Assembly (NCBI GenBank): GCA_963556195.1
Contig: OY744532.1
Span: 76,863,304-76,927,303 of the forward strand
Length of the DNA: 64,000 nucleotides
Direction of reading: 5' to 3'
From: Sepiola atlantica
Taxonomy: Eukaryota > Mollusca > Cephalopoda > Sepiida > Sepiolidae
Within the stretch, counting starts at the first letter, position 1. Every line of letters begins with the position of its first letter. The translations under genes and the position numbers were made by a program. This document shows, piece by piece, positions 21,991 through 34,443 of the stretch. The notes beneath the pieces are model-generated. The model ran no database searches, was not told where the DNA came from, and worked only from the letters and a program-made list of their open reading frames with translations.

Positions 21991-22558
21991 CCATGCCGAT
22001 ATCCACTTTGCCACCGTTACCTCCCATTGAAAGCGTGTAACTAAGGTATACTCTCATCTTTGATTGTTCTTTCTGACCAATTCGGAAAATGGCAGGAAGT
22101 ATCGATTGGATCTTAATTACTTTTCTTTTTTTTAATCTTTATAATAATTGTATTGTGGCCATTCATATCTTTATAGGCAAACATTGGTTTTGTTGTTATC
22201 TTAATGTTTGTTCACTAGACTGTTGCACACCGAATGATCTGTAATCAAAATGGAACCATTTGTACAGACAAATACAACTCAAGATCTAACATATAAAGTT
22301 ATCTTGTCGGATTTTCAAAGTCAGACCGAAATAGCATTGAATTTATACCGAAACTTTAGCTCTCACAAATAATTACCTGAATTCTATATTCCCCTCGTCT
22401 TCAAAAGTCTTGATTTTATTTCATAAATTCCAATGATGATGCAATCTGAACATTGTAAAAATCCATATTATAATGGCGATTTTGTGTATGTCTGTAACCA
22501 AAACAAGTGAAAATTTCAGTTATTATTTCATAAGTCATAAATTGGAAATTATGTACAG

Positions 22559-22732
22559 GTGTAAGCCCTGGTAAAATCAAGTGGGTTCAGGACCAGGAGT
22601 TATTTCACAGTGCCCAGTTGTTCAAAGCTTTGGTTCCCGCAATCTTAGACATAAAAGTTGAAAAAGTTGCCCCCGTTTCCAGCAAGAAGGAATGGCTGAA
22701 CTTTGATAGTGAGACCTGTGAGATATTGCAAT
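22559..22732 (+). other. orphan open segment after a splice-acceptor-like site
   Basis: After TATGTACAG a frame runs ~55 codons (PGKIKWVQDQELFHSAQLFK and on) to TAA at 22730-22732. Its amino-acid mix is protein-like, with Trp, Cys and charged residues. It matches nothing I recognise and cannot join the next exon, because it has no donor before its stop. It could be a transposon fragment. Confidence 0.2.
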
Positions 22733-22823
22733 AATTCGAGCATGTGTTGATTTTATGAATCTGTCTTATTACAAGTATAGCTGCTTGTATTTTTTATATA
22801 TATTTCCTTTCTTTATTTTACAG

Positions 22824-22980
22824 GCAAGAAGCAGGTACAGTTCTTGTCAGGAAATGATGGCAACGAATGGGTGTGGGTTATGGGACACCATCCGGATGAC
22901 GTCCCCATAGAAGAAATTCTCGAAAAAGAAGCCATAGAGAAAGCAATGAAACAAGCTGAAAAAGAAGCGGAGGAATTACG
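22824..22980 (+). CDS. SH2D4: SH2D4-like exon (EWVWVMG motif)
   Basis: The acceptor is CTTTATTTTACAG and the donor is GTAAAG. The exon translates as KKQVQFLSGNDGNEWVWVMG followed by a DDVPIEEILEKEAIEKA helix. WVWVMG is the most recognisable N-terminal block of the SH2D4 family. The reading phase needs one base from an upstream exon, and the exon ends two bases into an Arg codon. Confidence 0.9.
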
Positions 22981-23632
22981 GTAAAGAATAAGCCCTTTTT
23001 AAAATTTTACGATTTAAACAGAAATAATTATTTTTGCCTATATCTTTGAAAAATAAAGTAATTAAACAAAAATTCTAGATTAACCTTACCGGGACCATGG
23101 ACCCTGAAAACACCCTTCATTTTAGCCACTTCATTAGGTAGGAGTACTCATAGCCACTCCGAAAACCGGCATTAAAAAATCGCGCCAGAAGAGTAATAAT
23201 TGACTTTAAAAACAGGTTTTTCTGAGTTTGAAAAGCAGGTTTTTCAGGTTGGCTATTTCGGAAGGAGTCGGAGTCAGACTCGTAAGAATACTTGGAGTTA
23301 AAGTTCGATTTGTTAATCTGACTTGGATTATTACTGAATATTTGAAGACTTTAAAATAAAGAGTTGGAATTGGACATTCTATGATTCGGAGGCCGAATCA
23401 GACCCCATACCTTCCAACTCTGCAAACCTGATGGCTATGCATGCTCCAGTGCGCTGTCACAAAATAGTGGGTGTTTTCAGTCTTAATAGGTTAAAAGTAG
23501 AATTCTAGTTTGAGTTAATACTATTATATATTACGAATGTAAAAGGATGATCAAAATATCATCTTTCCACTGCAAACTTTTAGTTGCTGAGAACGTACAT
23601 ATATATATACATACATATATACATACATATAT

Positions 23633-23690
<58 letters not shown>

Positions 23691-26600
23691 ATTAGTTTAT
23701 GAAATAGTGGATCAGCATGGATACAGACAAGTAAAAATAAGAACACAAACACATCGTTAAAGCTGAACCAAGGATTCGTCTAACCATATTCAATTGGTAA
23801 AAATAAGCTTTATTAGACAGAACTCAACATTTCATACAGTAGCGCATGGAAGGTAATCCGAGGGGAGGAAAGTAGACGTATGTTGTGGGTTGAGTATGTG
23901 AGGAGAGGGGAAGTTGGAAATGTAAGGCAGAGAAAGTGTAGGAGGGGTGAGCCAGAGGCATGTGGGAGAAGTGGGTGGAGGGGTAAGCAAAGGAGGGGGA
24001 GATGATTGGAAATGTTAGGAAAAATAAAAATGTGGAAAGAACAATAAATAAAGTTTGAAATAAAATAAAAATGTGGTCATTCGGTGCCAGTTGAAATCAT
24101 CTATTATCGTACTTTTAAAAATTATTTTCAAAGAGGATTCTTTTAGCTATGGTGTCAGATGTTGAAAAATCCTAGACTTTGTTGAATATTGTTCTTAAAT
24201 CGTGAAATCAGACAAGATTTGATGAGGCGTTGTAATTTCATGTCACGTGTGTATTTTATGGTTTTCATTTTTGGCATATCAACCTGGTGATTATTGGAAA
24301 TCATACATGTGATATGTGAGTTTATATGATTTCCATTGCAGATCGCCTTATTTTTAGATGCACCAAAGCATCTATGAAAGGGGCTCTGTCCGTTGTTGTG
24401 TCAATTTTGAGTGTGTTGTTTATTCTTTCCAAATATGCAACTCTGATGCATTATCCATTTATTCAACCAATTTATGTACACACACACACACATATATATC
24501 TATCTTATATTTGCATTCCATAGACCATGGTGAATTAACCCAAACCCATAATTTTCATTGGTTTTAACAACTTCTTTATTTCTGTATTTCGATAAGTTTT
24601 TTTACATCTCTCATTTTACACACAAAAGTAATTGATTCAAATTCAATATTCATTCCTATCCCTTCTGCATGTTTTATGGCAAAAATCGGATAACTGTATT
24701 TTTTATTAATTCGTCCAATTTTGTCAATTTTCAGAGGGTTGCAATATATATTGTTGAATAGGGAAAAAGCATGTCATAACAAAAACACCGGAGGGGAAAA
24801 TACAGTGAAATTCCAGGTTGATTTCTGATAAAAATTCGGCAAACTGAAATATATAAAGGCAAAACGCTCACTTGGGGAAAAAGGTGACCACTTCAGAAAA
24901 AAAGAAAGAAAAGGAGAAAATGAGGCCCAACGCCTTACAGATCACAATCAATTTTAATATACCAAATCGTAACGTACCTTGTTATCGCATGTCGATCACA
25001 ATCCTCCGATGACTGAGGACATCTGCAATTAATTGTCTCACATTCACGAAAGAATGAAGAAATCATCCATCTGAAAAAAGAACCTTTATTTATGGTTGGT
25101 GAGCGGCAGGTGGCGCATTCCCGGGGCTAGAGATCGTTGGTTTAATTATGTACGAAGTTCAGCCATTCTTCCGTCACCTTCAAAACTTTCACGTGACTCT
25201 CATTTTTTTTCCTTTCTCCCCAGCTGATGTCACATCAATTTTCAGTACATCTAGGGTCCAGATGACATTTGAATGCACTCACTGACCAAATAACCTGTGT
25301 ACATATCGACACTGACCTGTGAATTAAAATCACAAGATGAATACTAGCAAACCTACCCACTTACTATGTAAAATATATTTATATATATATATATAAAATG
25401 TACTCATTTTTCTATCAACTAATCCTACTTAAAACAAGAACATAAGTCAGTTGTGAGACTGCATAACTTCACCTGACAATGTAAGGATGAGCCAAAGTCT
25501 TATCTGAGCCTTACTGCTCCATATTGTATGAAGTATTCGCAAACCTATGTCATGGAAACGTTGATAAACTATTCATTTTATCAGGCTTAAATATTGCATG
25601 ATGGTTACTGTCATCAAAGAGTTCATCCAGATCTCTACATCAAATTTGGAGAAATTAGAAGTTGAAATTCTGTCAAAAGTTTGACTTTGACCGAACTTTT
25701 ACAGGTTATTATCAAAGATCAAGATCATATAAGATGTCGGACTGAATTGGTTACAATATGGGCCAAGTAACGGGTCTCTATAATGAGGGGAACTGAGCTT
25801 ATCCCCAAAAGTGTGACTTTTCCATGAACTTGACCATTGACTTATATTAGGGGTGGGACGTAATGGGTGAAAATTTCAGATTCATGCGAGTAGTATTTTT
25901 TGTGTTTATTTATACATAAATAACACTAAACAATCAAACATTTTGAACATTTTTTGCAAAATTCAGAAGGTGCAGGCCAAAAATAGCCGTTAGGGCTCCA
26001 CGGAACTCAAAATCCATCATTTTTCGGTGAAAAAGTGGTTTCATGTGACATTGCAGGTCTTAAAACATCCTCAAAAGCTATGAATGGATATAGATGGTTA
26101 AATCTGATATAGTACTGTAATTTAGGACCATTTTCAGGCTGTAAAAGGGTTTTCATGAATGTAAAATAGCCAAAAACTAGTGAAAAATAGCCAAAATTTC
26201 CCAAAATCCTCTGTTAAGCAACCTAATTGGTTCCCAAGCCTCTACAATGGTTATGAATAGGTGTAGATAGTTGAAACCATTGTAGTGTCAAAACCATTGC
26301 ATTGTATTATATTCAAGCAGTTTAATAACAATTATTTTCTTTTGTTTTCGGTTCAGTTTAGTTGAGAAGATAGGATGAATGGAACAAAGTACCAGTACGG
26401 TGATTGGGATTTCACTTTGCTTGAAAACCTCCCAACTGTACATGAGTGCGTTTTGACCATAGTTCATGCTCCAACTTATGGATCTACAAAACAGAAAGAG
26501 CATCTCCATCAATTTTCTCTGTGTCTGCTGGCTCACTGGCAAAGAGCATTTGGAAGAGACATTAAACTAACAACAATAAAAGGAGTGAAAGATAAACTTG

Positions 26601-29600
26601 ATCGATACTTGAGAGAGTACAATAGCAAAATTCAGAAGGGCCATGGATCGAAGAGGTCAAACTTGATTCAATGGAAGACAAAAAATCACATTCTTTTCAA
26701 TATTCTGGGAAAGGGTGTTGACATGGAGACGTTTGATGCAAATGAGAAACAGTTTTTCTTTGATCAAGTTGCACTCAACCGAAAGGTCATAATTGACAAC
26801 ATGCATATCGATGAAGAACATGAATCAATGGTTGTTGAGACGGAGGAAAAGGAATGACAGAGAGATGAAAAGAAATTTGGGAATTCTTCTTACTGGTGAC
26901 CATGATGAAGATGCAGACGATGAAGTTTTATTTCCAGATGAAAACTCCATTCTGCTTTCTTGCCCGTCAGATAATGATAATAATGTGAGCGTTAATACTG
27001 AGGAAGATGTTGAAATCCTAGAAGAGTCTGATGATATTCCTCTGAATGAACCTTGTGTTACAGTTTGGGACACACCACTTGGAAGAAATTGGTACATTGG
27101 AATGACTAGAAAAAAGGTTGACGAGAACAACTACATGGTGGAGTATCTGGAATGTTTCAACCGTGATTCTGCAAGGCGTTCATGGAGATACCCCCAGATA
27201 GATGATGAACAGAACACAAATATAATCCAGATCATTCCATGCAATGTGCTCGGTGCTTGGGACATGAGTACATGCCAAACCAAGTTCAAAGTCGAGAATT
27301 GGGAAATCATTGAAGGTTTATTTCAGTCGATGTACAAGTAATTGGCTGATCTCCTGTGCAGTTCCCCATGGATTTCCACAACTTCAATTGACTATTTCAT
27401 AACATTTAATAGCCATTAAGGATATTTTATTAAATTGACTGCATTATTTTTCACTATTCGGTTTATATGATTCCAGCGGTGTCATTTGGATACGTAGTTT
27501 GTGGTGCATTTTTAACCATTTTGGCTGAAATTTGACCCCCATTTCTACCTTGGAGGGGCTCCTAAAACCCCAAAACTGGTGTTAAACCTTAGTGTCTTGT
27601 CCGTTTCAACTACCTACAGCCATGCATAACCATTGTAGAGGCTTGGGAACTAATTAGGTAACTTAACAGAGGATTTTGGGAAATTTTGGCTAATTTTGGC
27701 TATTTTTCACTAGTTTTTGGCTATTCTACATTCATGAAAACTCTTTTACAGCCTGAAAATGGTCCTAAATTACAGTACTATATCAGATTTAACCATCTAT
27801 ATCCATTCATAGCTTTTGAGGATGTTTTAGGACCTGCAATGTCGCATGAAACCACTTTTTCACCGAAAAATGATGGATTTTGAGTCCCGTGGAGCCCTAA
27901 CGGCTATTTTTGGCCTGCACCTTCTGAATTTTGCAAAAAATGTTCAAAATGTTTGATTGTTTAGTGTTATTTATGTATAAATAAACACAAAAAATACTAC
28001 TCGCATGAATCTGAAATTTTCACCCATTACGTCCCACCCCTACTTATATATCCCAAAATTAAATCAGTTCTAAGTTAAACCATGACAGATATATTTAACA
28101 AGTTTGATGACGATTGGTCCAGCGATGTGGTGGCTAGTCTGTACACAAACCTAGTGACAAATAAACTCGACCGAAAACATAACCTCCTTGAAACTTTTAA
28201 ATATTTGCTTCGATCGAATATATGACCGAAATAAACCAACTCACCATTTATTTTTGTCCAATCATCTGTCAGTTCATCAATCTTTCTGTCTGTCCGTTGG
28301 TCGGTATCGCTTAAGTTTGAAATAGCATTTTTGTTGGTCTGTCACACTTACGTTTGAAATAGTATTTTTGTCGGTCTGTCACGCTTACGTTTGAAATAGC
28401 ATTTTTGTCGGTCTGTCACGCTTACGTTTGAAATAGCATTTTTGTCGGTCTGTCACGCTTACGTTTGAAATAGCATTTTTGTCGGTCTGTCATGCTTAAG
28501 TTTGAAATAGCATTTTTGTCGGTCTGTCACGCTTACGTTTAGAATAGCATTTTTGTCGGTCTGTCATGCTTATGTTTGAAATAGCATTTTTGTCGGTCTG
28601 TCATGCTTATGTTTGAAATAGCATTTTTGTTGGTCTGTCATGCTTATGTTTGAAATAGCATTTTTGTCGGTCTGTCATGCTTAAGTTTGAAATAGCATTT
28701 TTGTCAGTCTGTCACATGTAAAGAAGAGACTTTCGGTTTGTCAGTCAATCCGTCAGTCCGTCACTCATAAGTTTGAAATAGCAGTTCCATTGCCAAGTAC
28801 GCACATTGAATGGACGCATCTTCTGAAAAAACGTTTTTGTTTTACTTTTCTTTTTAGAAAAAAACAGGAAGAAGAACTGAAAAAGAAAATGGCAGAAGAA
28901 AAGAAAAGATTAGAAAAGGAACGCCTGGAAAGAGAAGCAGAACGAAAGTAAGTATGAGTGAATTAGTAGCGTAAGTTTGTTTAGTTTAAGGTACATTAAT
29001 TAGTAGAGTAATTAATTAGTAGAATTAGTAGAGTAGACTGAACTCTCAAAACTTTGTTTGTTTTGTTTAAGGTATATTAACCATTTTTGGATTTTTAGAG
29101 TCCTTAATATATGTTTTCATGGGGATCACTTACACTCGTTAGTCCCGATACCCATTTCTGTGCATATGGTCGCATGCAGTTTCATGTTCTCAGGAGAGAT
29201 TCTATTCAACCCATAGACACTGATAGGTACTATCACTCCGGGTCAGCATAGACCTGCGAGTACTAGTAACAAAGATGTGAATCCACGCTTCCCAAAGTCC
29301 CCAAAATTGGAACCTTATCATCGGATGCAGTTTCATATCATGTCCAGGACAGATTCTATTTAACCCTTTTAGATGGAACCATGACATGTATTATCCTCCA
29401 GTAAGAATAGAACTGGAAGTAACGGCCGCTAAAGAGGTGGGAGAACTCCATACTATCAAAGCTCTCAAATTCAGGTTTTACTTATATTATACTTTGGACA
29501 AATTCCATTTGCCCATAGGTAGGATTCTGGCATGTACTACCACTCCACACTCCAGAGTAGACTTGGAAATATTAGTAACTAAGGGGTGACTGCACATTCT

Positions 29601-32600
29601 GAAAGCTCCCAAATAGGGGTCTAATCAGCAGATGCAGTTTCTTTTAATGTCAAAGACATGCTCTATTTAACTCGTACATGGAATAATGACAGGTACTACC
29701 ACTCTGTTAGAGTGGATCTGTGAGTAATGGCAATGAAGGAGCAATTACACACTCCGAAAGCTCCCAAATTGGAGCCTCACCAAAATATGTAGTTTCATAT
29801 CATATCCAGAACAGATTCCATTTAACCCATATAGATGAGACACTGACTGTTACTACCACTCTAGACCTAATGGTTACTGAGGGGTGACAGCGTACTTTCC
29901 AAAGCTCCCAAATTGATTTCCCATCACCAGATTATATAGTTATTTTTAAAAATTTATTTTTGTCTGTGCTTATATTTATTTTTATTTATTAATTTGGTAC
30001 TGATATCGAATATGAACCAGTTTCCGGGAACTTTGTGTCGGCAGCATTTGGGCATGTTACGTAAACACCTGAGAGATGCCGAGGTGATTAGCCAATCAGC
30101 TGTCAGCTGGCTAACGACATGGAAGGAATGCGGTGTTGGATCACCGAACACGCAGACCGATTGGAAGAATTTTCTGAGGGAGGTCTGTGAAGACCATTTG
30201 TTACGAAATCAGATCGGAAGCATACGGTTAAGATAGACGAGTTTCTGTTTAACTGTAACTCTAACCCGACCCTAACCCTAATCCAAAAAGCTCCCCCAAA
30301 ACACGGAAAAAATTTTTTTTTCAGTTTTAAGAAACACGTAAAATTACTTTATAACCAGTTTACTGAAACCAAAATGAAATGCAAAAAAACATAATAAAAT
30401 TGTATTTAACAGTTGTTTATCATTGTTTCGTTAAAAAATAAAAAATGAAATTATTTATTTACAGTGATTTTGCTATGTTTTGTTCGTTTTTTTTTTTATT
30501 TGCTATCTTTCTTGAAAATAAAACTGAAAAATACAACTCAGCCACGTATCGAAGTTATCGTCTGTCAACATTCGCCTCGGCATCTCTCCGGTGTTTACGT
30601 AACATGTCCGCACACTGCCGATGCGAAATTCCCGGAAACTGGTTCATGGTCGATATCAGCACCATTAATTTGTTTTTGTACTTACGTTTGATGGTTTATT
30701 TGTTTTTTAGGCGAAAAGAAGAAGAAATGGCTTTGTATCAGTCTTTAAAAGAGGCCCGTTTCATGGCGGAAACACTGGAGAAGGAACAACAAGAAGAAGG
30801 AAGGATTAGTCTGCAGAAACTCGAGGTAAACCACTCTCCGATAACGCACACATTATTTGACGATATTTCTAAGATGAAATATTTTTACTATTATTTACAC
30901 ATTTCTGACTGTTATCTTCATCTTCATTGTTAATTTTCACAACGTTTCGGCCATTGTACTTTTTAGGCGACTTTTGTCATTTTCATTCACCATCCGGAAA
31001 TTTAAAAACTGAACCCGTCATGCAGGGTGACCTCCAAAAAAAATGCCACCCATGAAATCTATCATAAAATTCAATCTTTTCTGCAATCCAACGATATTTG
31101 GTACAAATAAATTTCGGCCGACGCCTGACTTGTCCACCAAGTTTCAGTCATGAATGTCCAACAGTTTTTGTTTTATCACCGTCCAATAATATGTGGGGAT
31201 ACTTTAGTGGTCGTCTCATCAGTAGGAGGTGTGATTCTCAATGGGCTTCACACTCGCTGTACCCTAACCCCCTCCCCCGATTTTTAGCTATGGAACTATC
31301 TCAAAGATAATGTCTATCAAAACGATCCCCAGACTATTCCTGAACTGAAGAGCGCCATCATAGACAAAATCATGGCAGTGCCAAGAAAGGAGTTATTGAA
31401 AATTGTGCATGTCGTATCCAAGTCGGCTTATTATTGAACGACAATAAAACCTGTTAAAAAGTCTGTTAGAAATTCATGACTGAAACTTCGAGAGCAAGTC
31501 AGGCACAGATTAAAGTTTATTTGTACCAAATATGGTTGGATTGAAGAATTTTATTAACAATACTATGGGAGGTATTTTCTTTTTTTTTTTGGAGGGGGGG
31601 GGGGAAGAGGGTCACTGTCATTCCAGGTTCCAGTTTGAAAATTCCAGACTATTACTGACTATGATAGTAGGCATCTAAATGAAGTCCAAAGAGTATAACC
31701 ATCGAAATGTTGCGGACATAACGGCAACCAAGATAAGAATGACAGTTGAAAACAAGCAAATAATGTTTATACAAACAAATATCGTTCATTGATGACCCAT
31801 GTGACTTGTCTTGCTATGAATTAAATTTACATCTAAATGTTTCTATTGCACTTATATGGTATATGATATCACAGAATGCCACTTAGTAGATTAATACTAG
31901 ATTTGGTTCTACCAGATCAGGCTGTCTGAAGACATCAATGTTTGGTGCATTTTAATGCACCAAACATTGATGTAATTGATTTTTTTCCTTTTCCTTTGTA
32001 TAACTCAATAATGTTCTGCAAAGCTAAAAACAAAAACATTTTGACCGGATTTGGCATTAAATAACCCGAAAAGGGTTGATATGCCGTAAAACAAAAACAA
32101 CCAAATAATTAATACCAGAAATTTTGAAACCATCTCATACAGGGTGACCCCCCTCCCCCTCCAAAAAAATGCCACCCATGGAATCATTAATAAAATTCAC
32201 TATCGTTTCTACAATCCAACCATATTTGATACAAATAAACTTTAGTCTATGCCTGATTTGTCCACCAAGTTTCGATCATTCATATCCAACAGTCTTTGTT
32301 TATCATAGTTCAATGATACAATGAGCAAAATTGTTAATAACTCTGACATACCCTTCTCTTAGTACCGTCCTGATTTTGACTGTGATGGTCCACTTCAGTT
32401 TGAGGATTATTTTAATAGACCTTATTTTTGCAGATAACCCCACAGATAAAAATCTGGGGGTTTATGATCCGGTGAGTGTGAAGCCCATTCAGGATCACAC
32501 CTCCTACTGATGAGATGCTCGCCAAAATATCCCTGCATATGATAATATATATAAAAGTTAACATTTTTTCTGAACAGGCCTATGATTTGGTAAACCTTAT

Positions 32601-34411
32601 GCAATCTGTTATGTTTACCGTTCCATTTTGGAAACAGTTTATGCCTTTTTTTTTTTTCATTCATATTTTTCATGTGTAGTTGAATTAAATGCACTTACTT
32701 TTGTGTATCATGCCACCAGGAAGAAGAGGAAAAAGAGTTACAGAACACTTTGGAAAAAGCAAAAAACATGAAAAGCAAACGGAGTAGTGAATTGTACATG
32801 ACATGGCGGGTAATGAGAAATTTACTTGAACAAAAAAGCACGGAGGATGAAAAAGTTGTCGAAGCATCTTGGAAGGAACAAGGTAAGATATGAACTGAAA
32901 GGGTTGCATTTATTTTGTTAGCGTCGCGTTTCCTTTTGAAAAATAAACTCATACGGATGATTACTGTGTTTGCCACAAATAAGACCCATTTTACTTTTAC
33001 TAAAAGAAAGTCTGCATTTTATGATGCACAGGTACGGTTTCAAACATCTACCTCTATCTGTCACAGTGAAGTTACTTTTGGTTAGAGTTGCACCACTATT
33101 ATAAAAAATGAAAGTGTATTGAATCATGTTGCTTCACCAGTCTGATTTTAATTGTTATTGGAAATGTGTGTATTCTTAAGAACATATTTGAAGACAGTAA
33201 AAAATAACGCTATCATGAGTTGAACTCTGGTCAAAAGCAATCTATGATAATTCTACCACATTTGGTAGAATTACCATAATCGAAGAAGTTTCAATATTTA
33301 TTATTGGTTTATGATTATGTGGTTTAAGATACTGTGATAATTTGCCTTGGTGACAATATCTGTCAATTGAGTTATCTCCCCCTTGCAAATTGGCTGTTTG
33401 GAGTCTATGGACATTGGTAGGCAATTTGCATATGTGGTGAGTTTATTTGTATGAAAACTAATCGTTTGAAATTGAAATGCAGTTGATTTCTGGGCAGCAG
33501 ACGGTGAAAAGTGAGCAGTTGACGGTGAACAGTAGAGATTGAGATCTTTTGTGGCGGTGACACCGAAGGAAGGTTGATTTAATTCCATTATCAGATTACA
33601 GATTATACAAGTATAATAAAGAAGTGCCATGTTTCCCACCGTAAAGCGTATACGTTTATTGTCAATAAGTATGTTATTTGTAAATTATAATGAAATAATA
33701 GTCAAATTTTATTTTATAATATTTTAGTTTATAATATTCTGATATTTTATAAATATCTTAATTTCAAATTTTATTGTTTGCTGCAATATTTTAAGCAAAA
33801 AGTTTTTGAAATTTTTATTTTAATAAAAGTAATAACTTATACTTTTGTATTTGTAATAATCTTAAGAATATTATTTTTCATGCTCGCATTTTTTTCATTT
33901 TTTTTCATATGTGAAGGTAGATCGAAACCTGTCTGCTTGTACAGTAGTCAGCGTTCTTACCCCTGAACGATTTCTGTCCCCAAGAAAGTAGGAGAAATTA
34001 TAATGTTTTTTGCTTACTTTGTATTATTTGGACTACTGTTCTCATCTTGGATGGTATTCTCACAACGTTTCAGCCGATGTAACCTCTGACTTTCTTTAGG
34101 TGCGTCTCGTTGAACTCGGGGGAATCTGTACTGAATTTCAAACGGAACCTTTTATTTAATCCACAAGGATAACATGCTCTTGTTCCGTCAGTCATGACTG
34201 GGTAGAAGAAGTCTTAACTAATTTCCAATCGTATTCTTAGGATCGCCCATACTGAAGATTGCACCTTCGACCCCCAGAAGATTGTCACTTAGAACTGGTT
34301 ATTACTTAGCACTTTCATCTGTTGCACCATGAGTCCTTGAATTCTAGGATGAATTTTAGGGGCCTAAAACCTATTCCTGTTTTAGATGTGTAATCTTACT
34401 ACTTATTACTA

Positions 34412-34443
<32 letters not shown>

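Larger units (their letters stand above)
25848..28042. mobile_element. 2195-bp DNA element with ~435-bp terminal inverted repeats
   Basis: The ends are TAGGGGTGGGACGTAATGGG and its complement. Left arm is 25848-26279 and right arm is 27602-28042. By eye they differ at only about a dozen positions plus one ~9-bp insertion in the right arm. The outer flanks are CTTATAT at 25841-25847 and 28043-28049, a perfect 7-bp duplication that fixes the borders. The 1.3-kb interior holds two overlapping frames with no transposase motif that I recognise. High arm similarity implies recent activity or gene conversion. A 7-bp duplication does not by itself assign a superfamily. It may be non-autonomous with a captured gene, or its enzyme may be of a type I do not recognise. 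Confidence 0.85.
22981..28857 (+). other. intron of the SH2D4-like gene, 5.9 kb
   Basis: It contains an AT/ATAC microsatellite block at 23598-23680, a GA-rich segment at 23840-24010, the inverted-repeat element 25848-28042 and the 37-bp minisatellite 28316-28715. 24100-25800 shows no further recognisable feature apart from short CA and AT runs. Confidence 0.7.

Noticed and set aside
26007..26204. 65-codon frame repeated on the opposite strand at 27686-27883
   Set aside because: It is the inverted terminal repeat itself.
28316..28715. CRISPR-like regular repeats
   Set aside because: Units are contiguous with no unique spacers, and the setting is a eukaryotic intron.
30258..30285. Interstitial telomere or chromosome end
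   Set aside because: Only two or three CCCTAA words, located inside a mobile element with clear borders.
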